In this document: piece after piece, positions 16,868 through 25,262 of the stretch | Position numbering within the stretch: position 1 is the first letter of the stretch | Layout: each line of letters starts with the position of its first letter | DNA from: an uncultured Bacteroidota bacterium | GTDB taxonomy: Bacteria > Bacteroidota > Bacteroidia > Bacteroidales > P3 | Assembly: GCA_902793295.1 (NCBI GenBank) | Contig: CADBDA010000016.1 | Span: forward strand, 1 to 64,000 | Direction of reading: 5' to 3' | DNA length: 64,000 nucleotides | Made by a program: the position numbers and the translations under genes | The notes under the pieces: generated by a model | What the model was told of the DNA's origin: nothing | Seen by the model: only the letters and a program-made list of their open reading frames with translations | The model's database searches: none

Positions 16868-16879
16868 ACCCGATTTCAC

Positions 16880-16956
16880 GGCGGGGTAGCTCAGCTGGTT
16901 AGAGCGTCGGATTCATAACCCGGAGGTCATGAGTTCAATTCTCATCCCCGCTACCA
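16880..16956 (+). tRNA. tRNA with CAT anticodon, probably elongator tRNA-Met
   Basis: 77 bases with encoded CCA. Acceptor GGCGGGG pairs with CCCCGCT; D-stem GCTC/GAGC; anticodon loop TTCATAA; T-stem ATGAG/CTCAT around TTCAATT. The T-loop is TTCAATT rather than the commoner TTCGAAT type. Pair 31-39 is A-C, so the loop may be more open. A CAT anticodon can also be tRNA-Ile (lysidine-modified), but the body looks like Bacteroidetes tRNA-Met. Confidence 0.9.
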
Positions 16957-16990
16957 AAAGAGGCGGTTTCGCATGCGAAACCGCCTCTTT
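16957..16990 (+). terminator. Terminator directly after the tRNA
   Basis: A perfect 16-base stem AAAGAGGCGGTTTCGC and its complement around AT, ending in CTCTTTAG. It touches the CCA end of the tRNA. The A-run and T-run make it bidirectional. Confidence 0.85.
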
Positions 16991-17086
16991 AGTTGATATG
17001 GTTCGAGGAGGTGGGTTGCGCGTCATCCGCGGGTCCCATTTCCGATACCTCATCATCGCACTTTTTATTCTTAATTATTCCATTCG

Positions 17087-18202
17087 TTGCTCTATCTTCA
17101 CATTCCATATTGCCATCACAAATGCACCTACTGCGGCTTTTTCTCGGTTGCGGGCCGGCACGACATGGACGCCTATGTCGACGCCCTCTGTCGTGAGATA
17201 GCGCAGCGCCACCCTGCCGGCGCCCTGCGGACGGTCTATTTCGGTGGCGGCACCCCTTCGCTTTTGTCGGCCGACCAGTTGCACCGCATCGTCGACGCCA
17301 TTCGCGAGCATTGCGATGTGTCGCAATTGGAGGAGGTCACGCTGGAGGCCAATCCGGAAAACCTGTCGCGCGATTATCTTGAAATGCTTGCAAACGAGTG
17401 TTTTGTGAACCGGCTGAGCATCGGTGTGCAGTCGTTCCACGATGACGAACTGCGGCTGCTGAACAGGGTCCATAGCTGTCGGCAGGCGTTGGATGCCGTC
17501 GCCTTCGCCGCGGAGGCGGGCTTCCGGAATGTCTCGGTCGATTTGATCATGGGGCTGCCCGGACAAACCATGGCGCGTTGGGACGACAACCTGCATCGGT
17601 TGGAGACGCTGCTGCCGCTGGAGGCGGTCAAACACCTGTCGTGCTACGAGCTGACACTTGAACCCGGCTCCATCCTTGAGCGACAGCTGCAGATGGGGCG
17701 CGTCCAGATGGCCGACGAATCGGTGCTGGCCGCACAATACGATGCTTTGCAGCAATGGTGTGAGCGCTTTGGTTTCCAGCAGTATGAGGTGTCGAACTAT
17801 TGTCTGCCGGGATACCATTCGCGACACAACAGCCGCTACTGGGACCGCACCCCCTATGTGGGTGTCGGCGCCGGTGCCCATTCGTTCGACGGCAATTGCC
17901 GCCGTTGGAACTTGACCGATATCGCCGCCTACGTGTCAGGCGCTGCCGAAGGCGAGGTGCCCCACGACGAGGAACGGCTGTCGCCCAAAGATGCCTTCAA
18001 CGAATATCTGATGACCGCCTTGCGCACCCGACGCGGGGTGCAGAAGGCACTGGTCGACGTGCCCTTCAGGGGCTACCTGTCGGAACAGATGGCGCGCTTT
18101 GTGCAGGCCGGCCTGATGGAGGAGACGGACACGGCCTACCGCCCCACCGACAAGGGGTTGCTGCAAGCCGACGGCATTGCCGCCGACCTTTTCATGCTTT
18201 GA
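17087..18202 (+). CDS. hemW: HemW-type radical SAM protein (heme chaperone)
   Basis: 371 residues. The radical SAM [4Fe-4S] motif is at the N-terminus: Cys9, Cys13, Cys16 in PYCHHKCTYCGF. GGGTPSLL, SIGVQSF and DLIMGLPGQT follow in HemW/HemN order. It lacks the longer N-terminal region of true HemN coproporphyrinogen dehydrogenase, and the C-terminal HemN domain is short. Family knowledge: HemW binds heme and delivers it to apoproteins. The start is TTG at 17087, directly before the conserved LYLHIPYC. Its last 11 bases overlap the convergent anmK. Confidence 0.92.
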   Translation: MLYLHIPYCHHKCTYCGFFSVAGRHDMDAYVDALCREIAQRHPAGALRTVYFGGGTPSLLSADQLHRIVDAIREHCDVSQLEEVTLEANPENLSRDYLEMLANECFVNRLSIGVQSFHDDELRLLNRVHSCRQALDAVAFAAEAGFRNVSVDLIMGLPGQTMARWDDNLHRLETLLPLEAVKHLSCYELTLEPGSILERQLQMGRVQMADESVLAAQYDALQQWCERFGFQQYEVSNYCLPGYHSRHNSRYWDRTPYVGVGAGAHSFDGNCRRWNLTDIAAYVSGAAEGEVPHDEERLSPKDAFNEYLMTALRTRRGVQKALVDVPFRGYLSEQMARFVQAGLMEETDTAYRPTDKGLLQADGIAADLFML

Positions 18203-19274
18203 GACTTCCGCACAGCACGCCGCCGCAACTGTCGCAACGGGCGCCGGTGACCGAGGCCAGCGTGTTGTTCTCGCCCTGCAGCCGCAGATAGGCCAGCAAG
18301 GCGAAGATGATGGCCTCCTTATAGTCGACGATGTCGGCGTCGCACTCGCCGAAACGGATGCGGGGTTTCAGCGCTTTCACCCGTTCCATGAGGAATTTGT
18401 TTTTGGCGCCGCCGCCGGTGACGAGCGCCGAGCCGATGCTTATGCCCGCTGGCGACAACGCCTCGGCGATGCGCAGCGCGATGTGTTCGGTGACGGTGCG
18501 CAGCCGGTCGGGCAGGGGAGTGCACTCAAATTCCTCGACGAGGGGTCGGAAGCAGCCCTCGAACCATTCCTTGCCCAAGGTCTTCGGCGGCTCCATCTGG
18601 TAGTAATCCAGCGATTCCAGCGCCTCCATCAGCGGAGCGACAAACTGACCCTCTGAGGCCATCTTCCCGTCGCGGTCGCAATCCATGCCCGCCTTGGCCG
18701 CCAGCCAGTTGAGCGCCATGTTGCAAGGTGATATGTCGTAGGCGGTGCGGTGGTTGCCCTGTTCGTACGACAAGTTGGCGATGCCGCCCAGATTGATGCA
18801 GCAGTCGTAGTCGCCAAACAGCAGCCGGTCGCCGATGGGCACCAGCGGAGCCCCTTGACCGCCCAGCGCCACGTCGAGCCGACGGAAGTCGCAAACCACC
18901 GGAAGGCCCGTTTCGGCGGCGATGGCGTTGCCGTCGCCGATTTGGGCGGTGAAGCCCGCTTCCGGCTGGTGGAACACCGTGTGGCCGTGCGAGGCGATGG
19001 CATCCACCCGACCCGGGTGGTCGGCACGGAACCGGTTGACGCAGCGGCCGAAAAGATGGCCCAGTTCGGCATCGGCGCGAGCATAGACCTCGGCCGACGA
19101 GGTGTGGAGGGTGGACAGCCGTTGCCGCCAGGCGTCGTCGTAGGCGATGGTGTCGGCCGCAATGAGGCGGAACTGGTGCGCACTTTCGAAGTGGCAGTAG
19201 GCGATGTCGATGCCGTCGAGCGAAGTGCCCGACATGAGTCCGATGATATATTGTCCTTTCTTGTTGGAATCCAT
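18192..19274 (-). CDS. anmK: Anhydro-N-acetylmuramic acid kinase
   Basis: 360 residues. Phosphorylates and opens 1,6-anhydroMurNAc for reuse of peptidoglycan sugars. LMSGTSLDGIDIAYC at the N-terminus is the ATP-binding signature; SHGHTVFH, GDGNAIA, NLGGIANLSY and LVTGGGAKNKFLMERV follow as in the ASKHA fold. The length is a little under the usual 370. The 11-base tail overlap with hemW is convergent and acceptable. Confidence 0.94.
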   Translation of the reverse strand: MDSNKKGQYIIGLMSGTSLDGIDIAYCHFESAHQFRLIAADTIAYDDAWRQRLSTLHTSSAEVYARADAELGHLFGRCVNRFRADHPGRVDAIASHGHTVFHQPEAGFTAQIGDGNAIAAETGLPVVCDFRRLDVALGGQGAPLVPIGDRLLFGDYDCCINLGGIANLSYEQGNHRTAYDISPCNMALNWLAAKAGMDCDRDGKMASEGQFVAPLMEALESLDYYQMEPPKTLGKEWFEGCFRPLVEEFECTPLPDRLRTVTEHIALRIAEALSPAGISIGSALVTGGGAKNKFLMERVKALKPRIRFGECDADIVDYKEAIIFALLAYLRLQGENNTLASVTGARCDSCGGVLCGSLKA

Positions 19275-19310
19275 GACGTTGTGGATTTGTTCTGCGGACG
19301 CTCCGCGAAT

Positions 19311-19319
19311 GCAAATTTA
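19311..19319 (-). promoter_or_regulatory. -7 promoter element of anmK
   Basis: Minus strand TAAATTTGC with TTGAC (19336-19340) 16 bases upstream. It lies back to back with the ridA promoter. Confidence 0.5.
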
Positions 19320-19360
19320 CGTTTTTTTAATAGAAGTCAATATAATTCAAAAAAAATCAC

Positions 19361-19369
19361 TATCTTTGC
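19361..19369 (+). promoter_or_regulatory. -7 promoter element of ridA
   Basis: TATCTTTGC, 53 bases before the ridA start. No clear TTTG upstream. Confidence 0.5.
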
Positions 19370-19422
19370 AAATTCGTTTTTGTTTGACAAGAATCAAATA
19401 AATAAAATAAATATAGTTAAAA

Positions 19423-19797
19423 ATGAAGAAGATAATCAACACTCCCAAGGCTCCGGCAGCCATCGGTCCTTACAGTCAGGCCGTCCTTGCCGGCAACACG
19501 CTTTACATCTCCGGCCAGATTCCAATCAATCCCGCCACCAAGGAGGTTCCCGAGGGTATCACCGCCCAAACCGAGCAGGTGATGCAGAACATCAAGGCCA
19601 TCCTCGACGAGGCCGGTTTCACCTTCCAGGATGTGGTGAAGAGCACCTGCCTGTTGGCCGACATGGAGTATTTCAAACCCATGAACGAGGTCTACGCCAA
19701 GTATTACAGCACCGACTGCCCCGCCCGCGCCGCTTTCGCCGTCAAGGGTCTGCCTATGGGCGTTCTGGTCGAAATTGAAACGATTGCAGTAAAATAA
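19423..19797 (+). CDS. ridA: RidA family enamine/imine deaminase
   Basis: 124 residues, the family's exact size. Clears reactive 2-aminoacrylate made by PLP enzymes. Signature APAAIGPYSQAVLAGNTLY, ISGQIPINP, Arg in CPARAAFAV (carboxylate binding) and the closing PMGVLVEIETIAV with the catalytic-site Glu are all there. Divergent from anmK. The downstream acyl-CoA dehydrogenase starts 90 bases later after a GC-rich, partly self-complementary spacer. Confidence 0.95.
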   Translation: MKKIINTPKAPAAIGPYSQAVLAGNTLYISGQIPINPATKEVPEGITAQTEQVMQNIKAILDEAGFTFQDVVKSTCLLADMEYFKPMNEVYAKYYSTDCPARAAFAVKGLPMGVLVEIETIAVK

Positions 19798-19887
19798 TTG
19801 TGAATCGTGGATAGTGACCGCTGAACAAGGCGCGGGCCGCTGCCCGTTGCGCACATCGCGATCCGTTGTCCACTTAAAAACAAGAAT

Positions 19888-21027
19888 ATGGATTTTAGCT
19901 ACACCAAGCAAGAAGAACTCTTTCTGCAGATGATTCGCGAATTTGCAGAGAAAGAGGTGAAGCCCCTCGCAGCCGAAGTGGACGAGGAAGAACGCTTCCC
20001 TATGGAAACAGTCAAGAAAATGGCCAAAATCGGCTTGATGGGTATCCCGGTTCCCACGCAGTATGGCGGCGCCGGCGGAACGAACATCATGTACGGTATG
20101 GCCGTCGAGGAGCTGAGCCGCGTGTGTGCCACCACCGGTGTCATCCTTTCCGCCCACACCAGCCTCTGCTGCGCCCCCATCCTGGAGAGCGGCACCGAGG
20201 AACAGAAAATGAAATATCTGCCCAAGCTTGCTAGCGGCGAATGGATTGGTGCTTTCGGCCTCACCGAGCCCAATGCCGGTACCGATGCCGCCGGTCAGCA
20301 GACCACCGCTGTGCTTGACGGCGACGAGTGGGTGCTCAACGGAAGCAAGATTTTCATCACCAACGGCTCCTACGCCAATGTGTTCATCATCATCGCCATG
20401 ACCGACAAGAGCCTCGGCACCAAGGGCATCAGCGCCTTCATCGTCGAAAAGACCGACCCGGGCTTCTCGGTTGGTAAGAAGGAGAAGAAGATGGGTATCC
20501 GTGGCAGCGCCACCACCGAGCTGATTTTCGAAGACTGCCGCATCCCGAAGGATCGTCAGCTGGGACAGCTGGGCAAGGGCTTCGGCTTGGCCATGAAGAC
20601 CCTCGACGGCGGCCGTATCGGTATCGCCTGCCAGGCACTGGGTATCGCCCAGGGCGCCATGGACGAGACCGTCAAATACACCAAGGAACGCAAACAGTTC
20701 GGACGCAGCATCAGCCAGTTCCAGAACACCCAGTTCCAGATGGCCGACCTCGAAACCAAGGTGCAGGCAGCCCGTCTGCTCTGCCGCTCGGCACACTACA
20801 AGAAAGACCACGGCATCCCCTATAGCGCCGACGCCGCAATGGCCAAACTCTTCTCGGCCGAAACGGCTATGGAAGTGACTACCAAGGCTGTCCAGTTCCA
20901 CGGCGGCTACGGCTACACCCGCGAGTATCCCGTCGAACGCATGATGCGCGACGCCAAGATCACCGAAATCTACGAAGGCACCTCCGAAGTCCAGCGTATG
21001 GTTATCGCCGGTAAGTTGTTTAAATAA
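19888..21027 (+). CDS. Acyl-CoA dehydrogenase, short-chain/butyryl type
   Basis: 379 residues. FAD-dependent alpha,beta-oxidation or reduction of a short acyl-CoA. FGLTEPNAGTDAAGQ (FAD and substrate binding), ITNGSYANVFI, KKMGIRGSATTEL and the C-terminal IYEGTSEVQR, whose Glu is the usual catalytic base, are all seen. It is followed by etfB (35 bases) and etfA (90 bases), an arrangement known for butyryl-CoA dehydrogenase with electron-transfer flavoprotein. With butyrate kinase at 55.8 kb a butyrate route is possible, but branched-chain or propionyl substrates cannot be excluded from sequence. Confidence 0.93.
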   Translation: MDFSYTKQEELFLQMIREFAEKEVKPLAAEVDEEERFPMETVKKMAKIGLMGIPVPTQYGGAGGTNIMYGMAVEELSRVCATTGVILSAHTSLCCAPILESGTEEQKMKYLPKLASGEWIGAFGLTEPNAGTDAAGQQTTAVLDGDEWVLNGSKIFITNGSYANVFIIIAMTDKSLGTKGISAFIVEKTDPGFSVGKKEKKMGIRGSATTELIFEDCRIPKDRQLGQLGKGFGLAMKTLDGGRIGIACQALGIAQGAMDETVKYTKERKQFGRSISQFQNTQFQMADLETKVQAARLLCRSAHYKKDHGIPYSADAAMAKLFSAETAMEVTTKAVQFHGGYGYTREYPVERMMRDAKITEIYEGTSEVQRMVIAGKLFK

Positions 21028-21062
21028 TGACCTTAAAGCCTCAAAGACTTTAAAACTAAAGA

Positions 21063-21854
21063 ATGAATATGAATATAGTAGTTTGTATAAAGCAAGTGCC
21101 GGACACCACCGAGGTGAAAATCAATCCCGTTACCGGTACGCTTATCCGCGAGGGCGTTCCCTCCATCATGAATCCCGACGATAAGGGCGGCCTCGAATTC
21201 GCCCTTCAGTTGAAAGACAAATACGGCGCACATGTGACCGTCATCACCATGGGTCTGCCCCAGGCAGAGGCTATCCTGCGCGAGGCCCTCGCCATGGGCG
21301 TTGACCGCGCCATCCTGCTCACCGACCGCAAACTGGGTGGTGCCGATACCTTGGCAACCTCCAGCGCCATTGCCGGTGCGCTCCGCACCATGGATTTCGA
21401 CCTCATCATCACCGGTCGTCAGGCCATCGACGGCGACACCGCTCAGGTGGGACCCCAGATTGCCGAACACCTCGACCTGCCGCAGGTCTCCTATATGGCC
21501 GACCTTCAGTACGACGAGGCTACCAAGACCTTCACCGTCAAGAAACAGCTCGAGGACGGCTATCAGGTGCTCCAGATGCAGGCCCCCTGCGTCGTCACCG
21601 CTCTGGCCAGCGCTGTCCAGCCCCGCTACATGACGGTCAACGGTATCGTCACCGCTTTCGACAAAGAGGTGGAAGTGTGGAATGCTGACCGCATCAATGT
21701 CCCCGAGGAGCATATCGGTAAGGCCGGTTCCCCCACCAGCGTCTTCAAATCGTTCCCCAAACAGCTCAAACCCGCCGGCCAAACCGTCGAGGTCAGCCCC
21801 GAAGAGGCTGTCGAGCTGATTGTGAATAAACTGAAAGAAAAGCACATTATTTAA
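21063..21854 (+). CDS. etfB: Electron transfer flavoprotein beta subunit
   Basis: 263 residues. Partner of EtfA, passing electrons from the acyl-CoA dehydrogenase. NIVVCIKQVPDT at the start, LEFALQLKDKYG, TMGLPQAE, TGRQAIDGDTAQVGPQIAEHL and a tail rich in acidic helices match the family. Two in-frame Met codons (21063, 21069) are possible; the second gives the usual MNIVVCIK start. Whether this pair is a bifurcating ETF cannot be read by eye. Confidence 0.94.
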   Translation: MNMNIVVCIKQVPDTTEVKINPVTGTLIREGVPSIMNPDDKGGLEFALQLKDKYGAHVTVITMGLPQAEAILREALAMGVDRAILLTDRKLGGADTLATSSAIAGALRTMDFDLIITGRQAIDGDTAQVGPQIAEHLDLPQVSYMADLQYDEATKTFTVKKQLEDGYQVLQMQAPCVVTALASAVQPRYMTVNGIVTAFDKEVEVWNADRINVPEEHIGKAGSPTSVFKSFPKQLKPAGQTVEVSPEEAVELIVNKLKEKHII

Positions 21855-21944
21855 CCGTTGGTTTGTTGGTAGGTTTATCCGTTGATAAGGTTCATCTGAC
21901 AACGTATCAACATATCAACATATCGACATATCAACAGAATTGAT

Positions 21945-22955
21945 ATGAACTTAGCAGAATATAAAGACGTATATGTGTTTGCCGAACAACGCGACGGCAA
22001 ACTGCAGAATGTGGCTCTCGAGCTGCTCGGCAAGGCCCGCGAACTGGCTGACGCCAACCAGGAGAAGGTTGTGGCCATGCTGCTTGGCAAGGATGTGAAA
22101 CCGCTGGCACAGACGCTGGTACAGCACGGTGCCGACGAGGTTCTGGTGGTCGACAACGACCTGCTGAAGGACTACCTCACCGAACCCTACACCGAGGCCA
22201 TCACCCAAATCATCAAAGAGCGCAAACCCAGCATCATGCTGATTGGTGCCACCACCATCGGCCGCGACCTGGGTCCCCGCGTCAGCGCCCGCAACCGCAC
22301 CGGTCTTACCGCCGATGCCACCAAACTTGAAATCAGCGACGACGAGGCTCACGAATTCCGCATGACCCGTCCCGCTTTCGGCGGCAACCTCATGGCCACC
22401 ATCCTCTGCAAGAACAATCGTCCGCAGATGTCCACCGTGCGTCCGGGCGTCATGCAGAAAATGGCTGCCGACGCCAACCGCAAGGGCGTCATCACCGACT
22501 ATGCGGTGGCATTTGACGAGGCCAAGATTGCCCGCGTCAAGCTGGTGAAGACCGTCAAGGAAGAGAAGACCGTCACCGACATCAGCGAGGCCAAGATCCT
22601 CGTCAGCGGTGGCCGCGGTGTCGGCACCAAGGACGGCTTCGGCAAACTCGAAGCGCTGGCCAAAGAGCTCGGCGGCGAAGTCTCCAGCAGCCGTGCCATG
22701 GTCGATGCCGGTGTTATGGACGCCAGCCGTCAGGTGGGTCAGACCGGTAAGACCGTCCGCCCGGCCCTCTATCTGGCTTGCGGCATCAGCGGTGCCATCC
22801 AGCACCTTGCCGGTATGGAAGAGAGCGAACTCATCATCGCCATCAACAAGGACAAGTTCGCACCCATCTTCAGCGTTGCCGACCTCGGCATTGTGGGCGA
22901 CCTCCACAAGATCGTCCCCATGCTCACCGAGCGCCTGAAAACCATGCAGAAATAA
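21945..22955 (+). CDS. etfA: Electron transfer flavoprotein alpha subunit
   Basis: 336 residues. The N-terminal AMP/adenine-nucleotide-like fold is followed by the FAD domain: VSGGRGVGTKDGF, VDAGVMDASRQVGQTGKTV, YLACGISGAIQH and INKDKFAPIFSVADLGIVGD, all standard. The spacer before it (21895-21945) repeats CATATCAA-like octamers. The terminator at 22980 ends the acd-etfBA unit. Confidence 0.95.
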   Translation: MNLAEYKDVYVFAEQRDGKLQNVALELLGKARELADANQEKVVAMLLGKDVKPLAQTLVQHGADEVLVVDNDLLKDYLTEPYTEAITQIIKERKPSIMLIGATTIGRDLGPRVSARNRTGLTADATKLEISDDEAHEFRMTRPAFGGNLMATILCKNNRPQMSTVRPGVMQKMAADANRKGVITDYAVAFDEAKIARVKLVKTVKEEKTVTDISEAKILVSGGRGVGTKDGFGKLEALAKELGGEVSSSRAMVDAGVMDASRQVGQTGKTVRPALYLACGISGAIQHLAGMEESELIIAINKDKFAPIFSVADLGIVGDLHKIVPMLTERLKTMQK

Positions 22956-22979
22956 ATTATTTCAGCAACACAAAACAAG

Positions 22980-23015
22980 CGAGGAGCAGTCGTCAAGGTC
23001 TGCTCCTCGTTTTAT
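22980..23015 (+). terminator. Terminator of the acd-etfBA operon
   Basis: Stem CGAGGAGCAG (22980-22989) and CTGCTCCTCG (23000-23009), 10-base loop, then TTTTAT. It lies 13 bases before the next gene's start, so it may also shape that gene's leader. Confidence 0.75.
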
Positions 23016-23028
23016 AAACGAGAAGACA

Positions 23029-23715
23029 ATGAAACGAACAAGCAAAATCATCGGCGGCATCGCCCTTCTGGCCTTCGGCATCGTGTGGGCCCTGGAACTC
23101 CTCAACGTCATCAGCATCAGCCTCGAAGGCTGGTGGACGCTCTTCGTCATCGTGCCCTGCTTCATCAACATCTTCAACGACCGACACAAGGCCGGCGCCA
23201 TCATCGGCTTCGGCATCGGCATACTGCTGCTACTGGCCGCTCGCAGCATCATCCCCTGGAACGATGTGTGGAAGTATATGATATGCATCGCCGCCGTGGT
23301 ATGGGGCGTCATGCTGCTGTTCTTCAACAAGAAGAGCGACAAGTCCAGCTCCTATGGCGAACAACCCGAAACGGTCGTTCTTGACGGAAGCAAGATGCAC
23401 AAAATCGATGTCTCCTTCGGCAAACAGGACTACAGCTACGATGGCCAGATTTTTGACGGCGCCTACGTGCACACCAGCTTCGGCTTCGTGAGCCTCGACT
23501 TGCGCAATGCCGACATCCGCGACGGAGCCGTCATCGTCGTCGACTGCAGCTTCGGCGGCATGGAGGTCCGAGTCGGCAAGGGCATCTGTGTCCGCAACGA
23601 CATCGACGCCTCCTTTGCCGGAGTCGACTGCGACTGCTGCACCCAACCCGCCGATGGCGCCAAGACCCTCTACCTCAAAGGCCACTGCAGCTTCAGCGGC
23701 ATAGAGATAAAGTAA
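23029..23715 (+). CDS. LiaF-like membrane protein
   Basis: 228 residues. Three to four membrane segments in the first 105 residues (GGIALLAFGIVWALELL, LFVIVPCFINIF, IGFGIGILLLLAARSI, YMICIAAVVWGVMLLFF), then a soluble beta-helical half (KIDVSFGKQDYSYDGQ, VHTSFGFVSLDL, DCSFGGMEVRV, DASFAGVDCDCC) like the C-terminal domain of LiaF / 'cell wall-active antibiotic response' proteins. In Firmicutes LiaF restrains a two-component system; here no kinase or regulator is adjacent, so the role is open. Confidence 0.75.
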   Translation: MKRTSKIIGGIALLAFGIVWALELLNVISISLEGWWTLFVIVPCFINIFNDRHKAGAIIGFGIGILLLLAARSIIPWNDVWKYMICIAAVVWGVMLLFFNKKSDKSSSYGEQPETVVLDGSKMHKIDVSFGKQDYSYDGQIFDGAYVHTSFGFVSLDLRNADIRDGAVIVVDCSFGGMEVRVGKGICVRNDIDASFAGVDCDCCTQPADGAKTLYLKGHCSFSGIEIK

Positions 23716-23772
23716 AGGTCTGATCGGCATTTGAATTATGGCGGCTCGCAGCATACGCTGCGGGCCGTATTT

Positions 23773-23912
23773 GTATGGTTTGAGTTGATTTGGGTTGATT
23801 GGGTTGATTTGGGTTGATTTGGGTTGATTTGGTTGAGTTTGGTTGATTGGGTTGGGTTGATTTGGGTTTGTTTGAGTTTGTTTGATTCGAGTTGTTCAAG
23901 TTTGTTTGTTGC
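23773..23912. repeat. GT-rich tandem repeat, unit near GGGTTGATTT
   Basis: About a dozen imperfect 8-11 base units (GGGTTGATTT, GGTTGAGTTT, GTTTGTTTGA). The plus strand has almost no C over 140 bases, a strong strand asymmetry. Confidence 0.8.
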
Positions 23913-23935
23913 GCCATGAAAAGTAGATATGGAAG

Positions 23936-24133
23936 GTCGGAAAATGTGATTTTTGACGTTATTTTTTGGTCGAAAATGTGATTTTTGAAGTTATTCTAGG
24001 TCGGAAAATGTGATTTTTTGATATTATTTTTAGCCGAAAATGTGATTTTTGAAGTTATTTTAGGTCGGAAAATGTGATTTTTAATGTTACTTTATACTGA
24101 AAATGTGATTTTTGGTGTTTCTTTTTAGTCGGA
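23936..24133. repeat. Tandem array of about 32-bp units built on GAAAATGTGATTTTT
   Basis: Six copies begin at about 23936, 23970, 24000, 24034, 24064 and 24098, and a seventh starts as GTCGGA at 24128. Each has GTCGGAAAATGTGATTTTT followed by a GAAGTTATTTTA-like half. AAAAT-GTG-ATTTT is itself a small palindrome. Unit length varies from 30 to 34, and there are no unique spacers. Confidence 0.85.
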
Positions 24134-24189
24134 ATCCTTTCCACCAGAAACAGACAAGGAAGTCGGGGTCTGATTTCACATTTTGTGGT

Positions 24190-24226
24190 ACACATTTTGC
24201 GAAATTTCAAAACTTTTGTAAATTTG
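24190..24226 (+). promoter_or_regulatory. Promoter-like site in the repeat zone
   Basis: TTTTGC near 24194-24199 and TAAATTTGC near 24218-24226, about 19 bases apart, fit the Bacteroidetes consensus. No gene clearly follows, so it may be a relic or drive a small RNA. Confidence 0.4.
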
Positions 24227-24336
24227 CTGTGTCGAACAAGAGGAAGAACCTCCTCGATGAAAACGTGGTTGACGGCAAAGCCACATACAGCCTTAATGAC
24301 GTGTTCCTGTCCCGATGGCTGGAGGCGAAATATTAG

Positions 24337-24396
24337 CAAGCGTCGCAACTTTCGCAGATCTTCTTCTGCTTTTGGCGATATTTCTATTTCGTACAT
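24337..24396 (-). pseudogene. Possible RelE/ParE toxin remnant (N-terminus only)
   Basis: The minus strand encodes MYEIEISPKAEEDLRKLRR, typical of the first strand and helix of RelE/ParE-family toxins (mRNA or gyrase poisons, normally 85-110 residues). After this the frame turns into unrelated sequence and finally runs into the 32-mer array, so the toxin core is missing. No antitoxin is seen. The match is short, so chance similarity is possible. Confidence 0.35.
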
Positions 24397-24643
24397 CAAC
24401 ATACGCACTTTAAGAATTCTGATATTGTTTCTCCCGGAAGCATTCTCTTCCCTTTCCCTTGGCGAAGACATCCTCGGGTGGCGCTAGGGCTGGCACTATG
24501 TCGCAAAGGCTGATGGCCGCTGTGTAATAGGTGGCTAAGCGGTTAGAGAGAGCACACTGAAGGTGACAATAATGACTTATGGAGTGTGATTATTTTGTGA
24601 ATGCGTAGGGCGATCGTTTTTTTTTTTTTGATTTTGGGATTCG

Positions 24644-24720
24644 TCCTACTAGGGTCCTAACAGACTCCTACCGGGGTCCTACCAGAGACTCACCAGAGAC
24701 CTGCCGGGGTTCTGTCAGGG
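24644..24720. repeat. Seven 11-bp tandem repeats
   Basis: Exactly 77 bases of consecutive 11-mers: TCCTACTAGGG, TCCTAACAGAC, TCCTACCGGGG, TCCTACCAGAG, ACTCACCAGAG, ACCTGCCGGGG, TTCTGTCAGGG. It follows a T13 tract (24617-24629). Confidence 0.85.
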
Positions 24721-25120
24721 AAGTGTTCTGTGAAGTGGGGTGATTTTGAGGTGGACATTCATCTGCTCGAAGATGCAGATTTGACTTGTCCGAATGTGTG
24801 GGTCGTGATTTGAGATGGATGTCTACATATTGGATTGCGAAATTGCATGGAGGAAGGTGTGATATATGCCTTGGTGATGTCAAATAGGCCGATGAGACGC
24901 CGCGTTTGGCCATTTCGTTCGGATTTTTTTGTCAGCTTAGAGCGCGTGGACGCTGCTGAGAAGCGCGGTGAAGGGGGGGGGGAAGAGCATGGAAAAGCGA
25001 AGTTGGTGTGTTTTTTGGAGGCCTAATAGAGGGGAAAATGGCATAATTCGGCTTTGGTATTTAGATGCGGTTGTGTCTTATGTGTTGATAGTCTGCATTT
25101 TGGAGAAGGATGGCGTTTCA

Positions 25121-25262
25121 GTTTCAGTTGTTTCAGTCAAAAAATGGATGGTATGTAGTTTCGTTTTATTCTATATATTATATTAATTATTAATTAGTTA
25201 TATATTATTTAAAGGGGGCAATTGACATGCATATTTCGAACTGAAACTGAAACAACTGAAAC
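25121..25262. repeat. 17-bp inverted repeat around an AT-rich core
   Basis: GTTTCAGTTGTTTCAGT (25121-25137) returns as its exact reverse complement at 25246-25262. Between them is a very AT-rich segment (ATATATTATATTAATTATTAA type). Each arm is internally repetitive (TTTCAGTTTCAG). Confidence 0.75.

Noticed and set aside
18192..18202. hemW/anmK overlap as a sequencing error
   Set aside because: Both proteins end where their families end; an 11-base convergent overlap is normal.
19417..20901. 494-codon frame antisense to ridA and acyl-CoA dehydrogenase
   Set aside because: Both sense genes have full family motifs; the antisense product has none.
23936..24133. CRISPR array
   Set aside because: Units are contiguous and drifting, without unique spacers of constant size, and no cas gene is near.
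24112..24336. 74-codon plus-strand gene inside the repeat zone
   Set aside because: Starts inside the 32-mer array and has no protein-like features.
24973..24982. G10 tract as a phase-variation switch
   Set aside because: No convincing gene spans it; the two short frames either side look non-coding.
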